Below, piece by piece: positions 1 to 7,156 of a stretch of DNA of 13,173 nt. Position numbers and translations under genes: made by a program. Below the pieces are notes generated by a model that worked only from the letters and a program-made list of their open reading frames with translations, had not been told where the DNA came from and did not search any database. How positions within the stretch are numbered: the stretch's first letter is position 1; every line of letters begins with the position of its first letter. This stretch comes from Pseudomonadota bacterium (GTDB lineage Bacteria > Pseudomonadota > Alphaproteobacteria > Caulobacterales > Caulobacteraceae), in the NCBI GenBank assembly GCA_023390245.1, contig JAEWDF010000043.1, forward strand, positions 1 through 13,173. The letters run 5' to 3'.

Positions 1-107
1 TCCGCTTGAGTTGAAGCGCTTCGCGCTTCGACGATGCGGTGAATCAGGCTCCAGGTCCAAGCTGGACCTTGATTCACGGCTTCAGCGGAATCGCGAAGCG
101 ATTCCTC
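1..107. repeat. Palindromic intergenic element with three hairpins
   Basis: This is non-coding DNA just past the stop of the minus-strand ybdG-like gene. Three perfect or near-perfect hairpins follow each other. The first is 13-19 with 23-29 (7 bp, 3-nt loop). The second is 39-46 with 70-77 (8 bp), stacked on 53-59 with 63-69 (7 bp, 3-nt loop) with a 6-nt bulge at 47-52. The third is 87-94 with 98-105 (8 bp, GAA loop). Bases 17-29 can also pair with 88-100 (12 of 13), enclosing the middle hairpin, so the outer two hairpins and this long stem are mutually exclusive. No T-run follows on either strand, so it is not a classic intrinsic terminator. It resembles a REP- or MITE-like repeat, but copy number cannot be judged from one window and it may extend left of position 1. 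Confidence 0.6.
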
Positions 108-123
108 CTCAGCCGATCAAGGT

Positions 124-1371
124 CTAGGCGGGCCGCATCGCCTCCAGCGCGCGTCCGACATCGGCGCCGCTGGGCTGCTGGTACAGGCGCAGGCCGAACT
201 CGGGCAGGATCGCCAGCAGGTGGTCGAACACGTCGGCCTGGATCGCCTCGTAATCGTTCCACGCCACCGTCGACGTGAAGCAGTATATTTCCAGTGGCAG
301 CCCCGTCTCCGTCGGCTGCAACTGGCGCACCAGCAGGGTCATGTCTTTGCGGATGCGCGGATGATTCCGCAGGTACTGCTCCACATAGGCGCGGAATGTG
401 CCCATGTTGGTGGCGCGGCGCGTGTTGACGGGGTCACGTCCCGCCTCGACCAGCTGCGCGTTCCACCGCTCCAGTTCGGCCGCCTTGTCCGCCAGGTAGT
501 CGTCGATCAGCAGGAAGCGCCGCATCCGCTCGCGCTCCTCGCCGGTCAGGAAGCGCACGCTGGTCTGGTCGACCAGCAACGACCGCTTGATGCGCCGCCC
601 GCCGCTCTCCTGCATGCCGCGCCAGTTCTTGTAGCTCTCGTTGATCAGCCGCCACGTGGGGATGGTGGTGATGGTCTTGTCCCAGTTCTGGACCTTGACC
701 GTGTGCAGGGCGATGTCGATCACGTCGCCGTCGGCGTTGACCTGGGGCATTTCGATCCAGTCGCCGACCCGCAGCATGTCGTTGGAATTCAGCTGCACCG
801 AGGCCACCAGCGACAGGATGGTGTCCTTGAACACCAGCATCAGCACCGCCGCCAGCGCGCCCAGCCCCGACAGCAGCAACAGCGGCGACCGGTCGATCAG
901 GGTGGCGATGACCAGGATCGCCCCGATGGCGTAGAAGACGATCTTCAGGACCTGCAGATAGCCCTTGATGACCCGCCGATGCCCGCGCGGCGAGCGTGAA
1001 TACAGGGTGTTGACCACGTCCAGCGCCGCCGCCAGCGCCATCACCACGACCACGATCGCAAAGGCGTTGGCCACGTTCTGCGTCAGCCTGACCACGACCG
1101 GCGTCAGATGCGGCACAGCGGCGATCCCCTGATGGATGACGATGGCCGGCGCGATCCGCGCCAGCGTCCCCACCACCGGCTTCAGAAGGCCGTCCAGGTC
1201 CCTGCGCCCGCCCCGGTCGATGACCTTCAGCAACAGGCGGATGAGGACACGCCGAACCACGAAGTCGGCGACGAAGGCGGCGAATAACAGGAGACAGAGC
1301 CCGATCAGCGTTTCCGCGACCGGGTACTCCGCCAGGCGATCCCGCATGGCGTTCAAATCAGGCATGACCAC
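124..1371 (-). CDS. ybdG: YbdG-type (miniconductance) mechanosensitive ion channel, MscS family
   Basis: An inner-membrane channel of the MscS superfamily that opens under membrane tension and releases solutes on osmotic down-shock. At 415 residues it has the length of E. coli YbdG. Hydrophobic segments lie near residues 20-40, 66-86, 100-121 and 137-159. The pore helix follows at about 164-194, rich in Gly/Ala/Leu (SGLGALAAVLMLVFKD). The MscS beta domain follows, with RVGDWIEMP at 201-209 and the YKNWRGM..SGGRRIKRS stretch near 247-264 typical of the YbdG branch. The C-terminal cytoplasmic part carries the extra YbdG-type region. An in-frame TAG two codons upstream fixes the start to GTG at 1371 or ATG at 1365 (413 aa); neither has a strong ribosome binding site. 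It lies 53 nt after the gamma-synthase/lyase gene on the same strand and may be read through from it. Family assignment is secure; the YbdG subfamily is inferred from motif memory. Confidence 0.92.
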   Translation of the reverse strand: MVMPDLNAMRDRLAEYPVAETLIGLCLLLFAAFVADFVVRRVLIRLLLKVIDRGGRRDLDGLLKPVVGTLARIAPAIVIHQGIAAVPHLTPVVVRLTQNVANAFAIVVVVMALAAALDVVNTLYSRSPRGHRRVIKGYLQVLKIVFYAIGAILVIATLIDRSPLLLLSGLGALAAVLMLVFKDTILSLVASVQLNSNDMLRVGDWIEMPQVNADGDVIDIALHTVKVQNWDKTITTIPTWRLINESYKNWRGMQESGGRRIKRSLLVDQTSVRFLTGEERERMRRFLLIDDYLADKAAELERWNAQLVEAGRDPVNTRRATNMGTFRAYVEQYLRNHPRIRKDMTLLVRQLQPTETGLPLEIYCFTSTVAWNDYEAIQADVFDHLLAILPEFGLRLYQQPSGADVGRALEAMRPA

Positions 1372-1407
1372 AGCCTAGGCAATGCCGCCGCCGATTTGAA
1401 CCCCGTC

Positions 1408-1422
1408 GCGGCGAAGCGCCGC
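1408..1422 (-). terminator. Small GC-rich hairpin after the trans-sulfuration gene
   Basis: A perfect 6-bp stem with a 3-nt loop (1408-1413 pairs with 1417-1422) begins 2 nt after the minus-strand stop codon at 1425-1427. No U-run follows, so it is at best a weak or Rho-assisted terminator. It could instead be an mRNA 3'-end stabiliser that lowers expression of the downstream channel gene. The function is inferred; only the hairpin is seen. Confidence 0.35.
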
Positions 1423-1424
1423 CC

Positions 1425-2588
1425 TCAGCCCAGCGCCTGATCCAGGTCGGCGATCAGGTCGTCGACATCCTCCACGCCCACGGACAGGCGGATCAGGCTG
1501 TCGGTGATCCCGCCCTTCTCGCGAACCTCCTTCGGCACGCTGGCGTGGGTCATGATGGCCGGGTGGTTGACCAGGCTCTCCACGCCGCCCAGCGATTCCG
1601 CCAGGGTGAAGACCTGAACCCGCTCCAGCACGCGCCGGGTGCGGTCCAGGTCCCCATCCAGAATCACCGTCACCATGCCGCCGAAGCCGCCGCTCATCTG
1701 GCGCGCCGCCAGTTCGTGCTGCGGATGGGCGATCAGGCCGGGATAGACCACCCGCGCCACGCCCGCCCGCGTCTCCAGCCAGCGCGCCACGGTCAGGGCG
1801 TTGTCACAATGCGCCTTCATGCGCAGCGCCAGGGTCTTCAGGCCGCGATTGGCCAGGAAGGCGTCGAACGGCCCCATGATCCCGCCGACCGAGTTCTGCA
1901 GGAACTTGATCCGTGTCGCCAGATCGGCGTCGCCGGTCACCAGCACCCCGCCGATGATGTCCGAATGGCCGTTCAGGTATTTGGTGGCCGAATGCATGAC
2001 CACGTCCGCCCCAAGGCTCAGCGGCTGCTGGCAGAATGGGGTGGCGAAGGTGTTGTCCACGATCAGCAGCAGGCCGTGCGCCTTGGCCACCTTCGACAGG
2101 GCGGCGATGTCGGCCAGCTTCATCAGCGGGTTGGTCGGCGTCTCGACCCACAGCATCTTCGTGCTGGGCGTGATCGCCGCCTCGACCGCGGCGAGGTCGC
2201 TCAGGTCCACATAGGCGAAGTCCAGCCCCATCGAGCGGCGCCGCACCCGCTCGAACAGCCGCCAGGAGCCGCCGTAGAGATCGTCGCCGGTGACGACATG
2301 GTCGCCCGCGTCCAGCAGCTCCAGCGCCGTCGAGGTCGCCGCCATGCCCGAGCCGAAGCCGAAACCGTGCGTCCCGCCCTCAAGGTCCGCGATGCAGGCC
2401 TCGAACGCCTCGCGTGTCGGATTCTTGCCCCGCGCGTACTCATAGCCCTTGTTCACGCCCGGGCTTTCCTGGGCGTAGGTCGAGGTGGCGTAGATCGGCG
2501 TCATCACCGCCCCCGTCGTCGGATCGGGCCGCTGACCGGCGTGGATGGCGCGGGTGGAAAAGCCCTGGCTGTTCTTACTGTCCGCCAT
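1425..2588 (-). CDS. Cystathionine gamma-synthase / gamma-lyase (Cys/Met metabolism PLP enzyme)
   Basis: A PLP-dependent enzyme of the trans-sulfuration family (fold type I), 387 aa, full length. The PLP lysine is K203 in SATKYLNGHSD. Y51 and R53 in YEYARGKNPT bind the cofactor phosphate across the dimer, SGM at 80-82 is the phosphate loop, and D178 in IVDNTFATP pairs with the pyridine nitrogen. E331 in the ESLGGVESL stretch is the residue shared by cystathionine gamma-synthases and gamma-lyases, whereas beta-lyases (MetC) have an aromatic residue there. Sequence alone does not separate synthase (metB) from lyase. The preceding gene encodes cystathionine beta-synthase only 4 nt away, so gamma-lyase activity (cystathionine to cysteine, 2-oxobutyrate and ammonia) is the more coherent role. 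An AAGG ribosome binding site overlaps the upstream TAA stop, which suggests coupled translation. Confidence 0.93.
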   Translation of the reverse strand: MADSKNSQGFSTRAIHAGQRPDPTTGAVMTPIYATSTYAQESPGVNKGYEYARGKNPTREAFEACIADLEGGTHGFGFGSGMAATSTALELLDAGDHVVTGDDLYGGSWRLFERVRRRSMGLDFAYVDLSDLAAVEAAITPSTKMLWVETPTNPLMKLADIAALSKVAKAHGLLLIVDNTFATPFCQQPLSLGADVVMHSATKYLNGHSDIIGGVLVTGDADLATRIKFLQNSVGGIMGPFDAFLANRGLKTLALRMKAHCDNALTVARWLETRAGVARVVYPGLIAHPQHELAARQMSGGFGGMVTVILDGDLDRTRRVLERVQVFTLAESLGGVESLVNHPAIMTHASVPKEVREKGGITDSLIRLSVGVEDVDDLIADLDQALG

Positions 2589-2592
2589 GGCC

Positions 2593-3993
2593 TTACCGGT
2601 TCAGACTCAGGTGGTTGATCAGGTCGGCGCGGGTGATCAGGCCGACGAACCTTTCGCCGTCCAGCACGATCGCCACCCGGTCGCGGTCGAAGACGGGGAT
2701 CAGGGCGTCCAGCGTTTCCTTGACCTGCACCGTGTCCAGGTCGCGGGTCATGGCCGAGCGCACGGGCTTGGCGAACCGCTCCCGGCGCGTGATCTCGTCG
2801 GTGTTCATGATGTGGACGATGTCGCTCTCATCCAGGATGCCGATCAGCCGGCCGTCCTCGATCACCGGCAGTTGCGACACGTCGGCGCCCCGCATCCGCT
2901 TGAAGGCGGTGTCCAGGGTGTCCTCAGGCCCGACCGAGACCACGTCGCCCTTCTCGTACTTGCGGGTGATCAGGTCGGACAGGTCGCCGTGCAGTTCGCG
3001 CTCGCCCAGGCCCTGGTCGGCCAGCCAGGCGTCGTTGTAGACCTTGGACAGGTACTTGGCCCCGGTGTCGCAGACGAAGGTGACGCAGGTCTTCGGCTCG
3101 GTCTGCTCGCGGCACCAGCGCAGCGCCGCCGCCAGCAATGTGCCGGACGACGAGCCCGCCAGGATGCCCTCCTTCAGCAACAGTTCGCGCGCGGTGGCGA
3201 TCGCCTCCGCGTCCGAGATCGAATAGGCCTTGTCGATCAGGCTCATGTCCGCCGTTTCCGGCACGAAGTTCTGACCGATCCCCTCGACGGTGTAGCTGCC
3301 CTCGGGCCCCGGAACGCCGTCGTTGACGACGCCCGCGAGGGTCGAGCCGACCGGATCGGCCAGGATGATCTCGGCCTTCGACCCGACGCTTTTCAGATAG
3401 CGCGCCGTGCCGGTGATGGTGCCGCCCGAGCCGATGCCGGCCACCAGGGCGTCGATCCGGCCGCCGGTCTGGTCCCAGATCTCCGGCCCGGTCGTCTTCA
3501 CATGGGCCTCCGAGTTCGAATCATTGGCGAACTGGTTGACGTAGAAGCCGCCGGGAATGCCCTGCGCCAGCCGCTCGGCCATGTCGGTGTAATATTCCGG
3601 GTGCCCGTGCGGCACGTCCGAGCGCGTCAGGCGAACATCGGCCCCCATCGCCCTGAGATGCTGGATCTTTTCCTTCGACATCTTGTCAGGGATGACCAGA
3701 AGCACCTTATAGCCCCGGGCGCGGCCCACCAGGGTCAGCGCCAGGCCGGTGTTTCCGGCGGTCGCCTCCACGATGGTCCCGCCCGGCTTCAGGAAGCCCT
3801 CGCGCTCCGCCGCATCCAGCATCTCCACCGCGATCCGGTCCTTGATCGAGCCGCCGGGGTTCTGGGACTCCAGCTTGAGGAACAGGCGGCAAGGACCGGC
3901 GTCGATCTTCGTCACCTCCACCATCGGCGTCTTGCCGATCAGGTCGAGCGGACTGGAAACCGGCGCGCTCAGGCTGGGGGCGGAAAGGGACAT
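2593..3993 (-). CDS. cbs: Cystathionine beta-synthase with C-terminal CBS domain pair
   Basis: Condenses homocysteine with serine to cystathionine using PLP, the first step of reverse trans-sulfuration, in the cytoplasm. With the start at 3993 it has 466 aa. The PLP domain covers about residues 15-330. The cofactor lysine is K51 (PGGSIKDR), N81 is in the ATAGNTG loop, the phosphate-binding loop is GIGSGGT at 187-193, and SSSGT starts at 281. Two CBS (Bateman) repeats follow at about 345-400 and 410-465. Such pairs bind adenosyl compounds in eukaryotic enzymes; here the ligand is unknown. There is no N-terminal heme domain. I chose ATG 3993 because GGAG (4000-4003) stands 6 nt before it. ATG 4005 (470 aa) is also possible. 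An ATG at 4101 would add a basic, low-complexity leader running toward the divergent antitoxin promoter and is unlikely. A sulfhydrylase-type cysteine synthase is less likely given the CBS pair and the partner gene. Confidence 0.92.
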   Translation of the reverse strand: MSLSAPSLSAPVSSPLDLIGKTPMVEVTKIDAGPCRLFLKLESQNPGGSIKDRIAVEMLDAAEREGFLKPGGTIVEATAGNTGLALTLVGRARGYKVLLVIPDKMSKEKIQHLRAMGADVRLTRSDVPHGHPEYYTDMAERLAQGIPGGFYVNQFANDSNSEAHVKTTGPEIWDQTGGRIDALVAGIGSGGTITGTARYLKSVGSKAEIILADPVGSTLAGVVNDGVPGPEGSYTVEGIGQNFVPETADMSLIDKAYSISDAEAIATARELLLKEGILAGSSSGTLLAAALRWCREQTEPKTCVTFVCDTGAKYLSKVYNDAWLADQGLGERELHGDLSDLITRKYEKGDVVSVGPEDTLDTAFKRMRGADVSQLPVIEDGRLIGILDESDIVHIMNTDEITRRERFAKPVRSAMTRDLDTVQVKETLDALIPVFDRDRVAIVLDGERFVGLITRADLINHLSLNR

Positions 3994-4042
3994 CAGAGAC
4001 TCCATCTGGGATTCCGGCGAAAGCTGAAGCGGCGGCCTCTCG

Positions 4043-4068
4043 CGGTCAACTCGTGCAAGTTTTGACCG
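4043..4068. promoter_or_regulatory. Inverted repeat CGGTCAA-N12-TTGACCG upstream of cbs
   Basis: Seven-base arms at 4043-4049 and 4062-4068 are exact reverse complements, centred about 60 nt upstream of the cbs start codon. The spacing of nearly two helical turns, centre to centre, fits a dimeric repressor or activator site. On the minus strand the repeat could also fold as a leader hairpin. TTGACC on the minus strand (4049-4044) resembles a -35 box, but I see no good -10 at the right distance. The binding protein is unknown. Confidence 0.35.
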
Positions 4069-4122
4069 TCTGCGAGGGTTCCATCGCCCGTTCGGGGGCA
4101 TGTCTGGCGGGCGCCGACCGGA

Positions 4123-4145
4123 ATGGCTATATTTATGGCCATAAT
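4123..4145 (+). promoter_or_regulatory. Promoter/operator region of the toxin-antitoxin pair
   Basis: An AT-rich patch in a GC-rich background, just upstream of the antitoxin. It holds a perfect 10-bp palindrome, TATGGCCATA (4134-4143), and a related half-site, ATGGCTAT (4123-4130), 12 bp from ATGGCCAT (4135-4142). Possible -10 boxes are TATATT (4128-4133) and CATAAT (4140-4145); no convincing -35 is visible. Phd/YefM antitoxins typically repress their own operon by binding such palindromes, so an autoregulatory operator is inferred. GGAG (4147-4150) follows as the ribosome binding site. Confidence 0.45.
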
Positions 4146-4157
4146 CGGAGAGCCGCC

Positions 4158-4409
4158 ATGGCCGCCTACAGCGTCGCCGAAGCCAAGAACACCCTGCCCC
4201 GCCTGCTCGACAAGGCGATCGAGGGCGAAAGGGTCATCATCACCCGCCACGGCAAGCCCGTGGCCGAAATCCGCTCGCTTCCGACCCTGACGCCGGAGGA
4301 ACGCAAGGCCAGGCTGCTGGAGATCGCCAACCGGCGCCTGTCGAGGCCGCCGCTGGGCATGACTTCCGTTGAACTGATCAATGGGATGTACGACGAGCCC
4401 GTCGAGTGA
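4158..4409 (+). CDS. Phd/YefM-family (VapB-like) antitoxin
   Basis: An 83-aa type II antitoxin. The N-terminal half (MAAYSVAEAKNTLPRLL, then GERVIITRHGKPVAEI at about 24-38) is the classic Phd/YefM DNA-binding dimerisation fold. The C-terminal half (about 45-83) is charged, then irregular, as expected for the segment that wraps and blocks the toxin. ATG 4158 is chosen because GGAG lies 7 nt before it. The frame stays open upstream to an ATG at 4053, but that would run through the AT-rich operator and break homology. The last codons overlap the toxin's GTG start by 4 nt, coupling the two. It probably represses its own promoter through the palindrome at 4134-4143. I recognise the family but not an exact numbered vapB. 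Confidence 0.88.
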   Translation: MAAYSVAEAKNTLPRLLDKAIEGERVIITRHGKPVAEIRSLPTLTPEERKARLLEIANRRLSRPPLGMTSVELINGMYDEPVE

Positions 4410-4846
4410 TCGACTACTTCGACGCCAGCGTCGTCGTGCCCTATCTGATGGCCGAGCCGCACAGCGAGGCCGTGATCGCCTTCATGGCCGAGGATGACCG
4501 GACGCTTCAGATTAGCGATTTCGTCGTGGCCGAAGTCTCCTCGGCGATTTCCCGTCTGGTGCGAATGCGGACACTGGACGTGCACGAGGCCGACGGCGTG
4601 CTGCACGACCTGGACGACTGGATCGATGCGACGACCGCGCCGATCGAGGTCGAGGGCGCCGATGTACGCGAAGCGACGGCGCTCGTCCGCCAGTTCGACC
4701 TGAAACTCAGGGCGCCCGACGCCCTTCACATCGCGATCTGCCGCCGCATCGACGCCCGGCTGATCACTCTCGACAACACCCTGGCGACGGCCGCCCATGC
4801 GGTCGGCCTTCCCTGCATCAATCCCGCCGAAGCATCGGCGACATGA
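4406..4846 (+). CDS. PIN-domain (VapC-like) ribonuclease toxin
   Basis: A 146-aa PIN-domain protein, the toxin partner of the preceding antitoxin. The four acidic residues that bind Mg2+/Mn2+ in PIN nucleases are visible: D6 (YFDAS), E43 (VVAEVSSAISR), D105 (APDALHIA) and D123 (TLDNTL). All catalytic positions are intact, so an active toxin is plausible. VapC toxins cut tRNA or rRNA at specific sites; the target here cannot be read from sequence. Translation starts at GTG 4406, overlapping the antitoxin TGA (GTGA), so toxin synthesis depends on antitoxin translation. The stop lies 8 nt before rnr, which may therefore be co-transcribed. Hand-counted GC in two 60-nt lines of this module is 34/60 and 37/60, against 43/60 in a line of rnr. 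That is modestly lower and compatible with acquisition. Confidence 0.9.
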   Translation: MIDYFDASVVVPYLMAEPHSEAVIAFMAEDDRTLQISDFVVAEVSSAISRLVRMRTLDVHEADGVLHDLDDWIDATTAPIEVEGADVREATALVRQFDLKLRAPDALHIAICRRIDARLITLDNTLATAAHAVGLPCINPAEASAT

Positions 4847-4854
4847 AAGACTGA

Positions 4855-7152
4855 ATGACGAAATCCCCCAAGAGGCCGCCCGGCGGTCTCCCCGATAAAG
4901 ACACTCTGCTCGCCTATCTGCGCGAGACCGGCTCGGCCGAGAAGACCGACATCGCCCGCCACTTCGGGCTGAAGGGCGGTGACCGCCGGGCCCTGCGCGA
5001 AATGATCCGCGAGCTGGAGGCCGAGGGCCGGCTGGGCCGGCGCGGGCGCAAGGGCCTGACCGAGGCCGGCGCCCTGCCCCCCGTCGGCGTCGCCGACGTG
5101 GTCGAACGCGACACGGACGGCGAACTGTACGTGCGGCTGGTCGAGGCCTCGCCCGACGCCCCCCGCGCCCTGCTGGCGCCCGACCGCAAGTCGACCGGGT
5201 CCGCGCCCGGCATGGGCGACCGCCTGCTGGTCAGGTTCCAGCGCACCGACGAGGGCTGGGAGGCGCGCCTCATCAAGCGCCTCGACGCCGGGACCAACCG
5301 CGTCCTGGGCGTGGTCCGCAAGGCCGCGCGCGAGACGCGCATCGAGCCCGTCGACCGCCGCTCCAAGGATGTGCTGGTCGTGCCGAAGGTCCAGGCCGAC
5401 GACCTGCGCGACGGCGACCTGGTGCTGGCCGCCATCGAGCGCGGCGAGCACCGCTACGGCCCCAAGCGCGGCAAGGTGCTGGAGACCATCGGCAAGGAAG
5501 GCGACCCGCGCGCCGCCTCGCTGATCGCCATCCACGCCCACAATGTACCCACCGGCTTCTCCGAACAGGTCGAGCAGGAGGCCGAAGACCAGGACCTGCC
5601 GACCCTGAAGGGGCGCGAGGACCTGCGCGACATCCCCTTCGTCACCATCGACCCGGCCGACGCGCGCGACCACGACGACGCCGTCTTCGCCCAGCGCGAC
5701 GACGATCCGAAGAACGAGGGCGGCTGGATCGTCTGGGTCGGCATCGCCGACGTGGCCGCCTATGTGCGTCCCGGCTCCGCGCTGGACCGGTCGGCGCGCG
5801 AGAAGGGCAATTCCACCTACTTCCCCGACCGCGTCGAGCCGATGCTGCCCGAGGTGCTGTCCAACGGCCTGTGCAGCCTCAAGGAAGGCGAGAACCGCGC
5901 GACCATGGCCGTGCGGATGGTGTTCGACAAGGATGGGCGCAAGCTGTCGCACCGCTTCGCGCGCGGCCTGATGCGGTCCCAGGCCAAGCTCAGCTACGAA
6001 CAGGCGCAGGCGGCCATCGACGGCGCGCCCGACGACAAGACCGGCCCGATCCTGGAGCCGATCCTCTATCCCCTGTGGAACGCCTATCGCGCCATGCTGA
6101 AGGGGCGGCTGAAGCGCAGTCCGCTTCAGATCGAATCCGCCGAGCGCCGCATCCGCATGAGCCCGGACGGCCAGATCGCCTCGATCGAGCCGCGCGTCAG
6201 CCTGGAGGCGCACCGGCTGATCGAGGAGATGATGATCCAGGCCAACGTCTGCGCCGCCGAGACGCTGGAGCAGAAGAAGGTCCCGCTGATCTACCGCGTC
6301 CACGACGCGCCCAGCCAGGAGAAGATCTTCAACCTGGCCGACTTCCTCCAGACCCTCGGCAAGCCCTGGAACAAGGGCGAGCCCGGCACGACCAAGCGGT
6401 TCAACAAGCTGCTGGACGAGACGCGCGACACGCCCCACGCCGAGGTGGTCAACGAGGTCGTGCTGCGCACCCAGATGCAGGCGATCTATTCCACCGACAA
6501 CGTCGGCCACTTCGGTCTGAACCTGGACCGCTACGCCCACTTCACCTCGCCGATCCGACGCTATTCGGACCTGATCGTGCATCGGGGCCTGATCCGGGCG
6601 CTGAAGCTGGGGTCGGACGGGCTGACGGACCGCGAGGTCGCCGAACTGCCCGCCATCGCCGAACAGGTGACGACGACCGAGCGCCGCTCCATGGCCGCCG
6701 AGCGCGACGCCATGGACCGCTATATCGCGGCCTTCCTGGAGGATCGGGTCGGCGCGACCTTCACGGGGCGCATCACCGGGGTGACCCGCTTCGGCCTGTT
6801 CGTCCGGCTGGACGAGACGGGCGCCGACGGCCTGGTCCCCGTCTCCTCGCTGGGAAGCGAATACTTCACCCACGACGATCGCGCCCACGCCCTGGTTGGC
6901 GACCGGACGGGCCAGCGGTTCACCCTGGGACGCCAGGTCGAGGTGAAGCTGGTCGAGGCCACGCCCATCACCGGCGGCCTGCTGTTCGAGATGCTGAGCG
7001 ATCCCGAACCGCGCGATCCCAACGCCCCAGCGCCGCGCCTGGGCGTGCGCGGCCGGGGCGGAAACGGACCGGTCAAGCGCGGGAAAGGCCGCCCTGGAGG
7101 TCCCAAGCCCTCCGGCGGACTGAAGGGCGTGCGCAAGGGCAAGCGGCGGTGA
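4855..7152 (+). CDS. rnr: Ribonuclease R (3'-5' exoribonuclease, RNB family)
   Basis: A processive, hydrolytic 3'-5' exoribonuclease that degrades structured RNA and takes part in rRNA, mRNA and tmRNA quality control; cytoplasmic. It has 765 aa, slightly shorter than the E. coli enzyme. In order: an N-terminal winged-helix-like region (about 12-70), cold-shock-type OB domains (about 75-210), the RNB catalytic domain (about 255-590), an S1 domain (about 632-712), and a Lys/Arg/Gly-rich tail (about 725-765). The active-site aspartates are D266, D272, D274 and D275 in IDPADARDHDDA, with the same spacing as E. coli D272/278/280/281. HFTSPIRRYSD at 562-572 holds the conserved phosphate-contacting arginines. 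The start at 4855 is 8 nt after the PIN toxin stop, with only a weak GAAAG site. It is followed 4 nt later by the Nudix gene. Confidence 0.97.
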   Translation: MTKSPKRPPGGLPDKDTLLAYLRETGSAEKTDIARHFGLKGGDRRALREMIRELEAEGRLGRRGRKGLTEAGALPPVGVADVVERDTDGELYVRLVEASPDAPRALLAPDRKSTGSAPGMGDRLLVRFQRTDEGWEARLIKRLDAGTNRVLGVVRKAARETRIEPVDRRSKDVLVVPKVQADDLRDGDLVLAAIERGEHRYGPKRGKVLETIGKEGDPRAASLIAIHAHNVPTGFSEQVEQEAEDQDLPTLKGREDLRDIPFVTIDPADARDHDDAVFAQRDDDPKNEGGWIVWVGIADVAAYVRPGSALDRSAREKGNSTYFPDRVEPMLPEVLSNGLCSLKEGENRATMAVRMVFDKDGRKLSHRFARGLMRSQAKLSYEQAQAAIDGAPDDKTGPILEPILYPLWNAYRAMLKGRLKRSPLQIESAERRIRMSPDGQIASIEPRVSLEAHRLIEEMMIQANVCAAETLEQKKVPLIYRVHDAPSQEKIFNLADFLQTLGKPWNKGEPGTTKRFNKLLDETRDTPHAEVVNEVVLRTQMQAIYSTDNVGHFGLNLDRYAHFTSPIRRYSDLIVHRGLIRALKLGSDGLTDREVAELPAIAEQVTTTERRSMAAERDAMDRYIAAFLEDRVGATFTGRITGVTRFGLFVRLDETGADGLVPVSSLGSEYFTHDDRAHALVGDRTGQRFTLGRQVEVKLVEATPITGGLLFEMLSDPEPRDPNAPAPRLGVRGRGGNGPVKRGKGRPGGPKPSGGLKGVRKGKRR

Positions 7153-7156
7153 ACCG

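Noticed and set aside
1545..2618. 357-aa open frame on the plus strand opposite the gamma-synthase/lyase gene
   Set aside because: Same kind of GC-bias artefact; rich in His, Gln and Arg, with no recognisable family.
2545..4065. 506-aa open frame on the plus strand opposite cbs
   Set aside because: Antisense shadow of cbs with His/Gln/Arg/Asp-rich translation and no domain.
3994..4101. N-terminal extension of cbs to ATG 4101
   Set aside because: The added 36 residues are basic with no similarity to the family and run through the inverted repeat at 4043-4068 toward the divergent antitoxin promoter. ATG 3993 has a well-placed GGAG.
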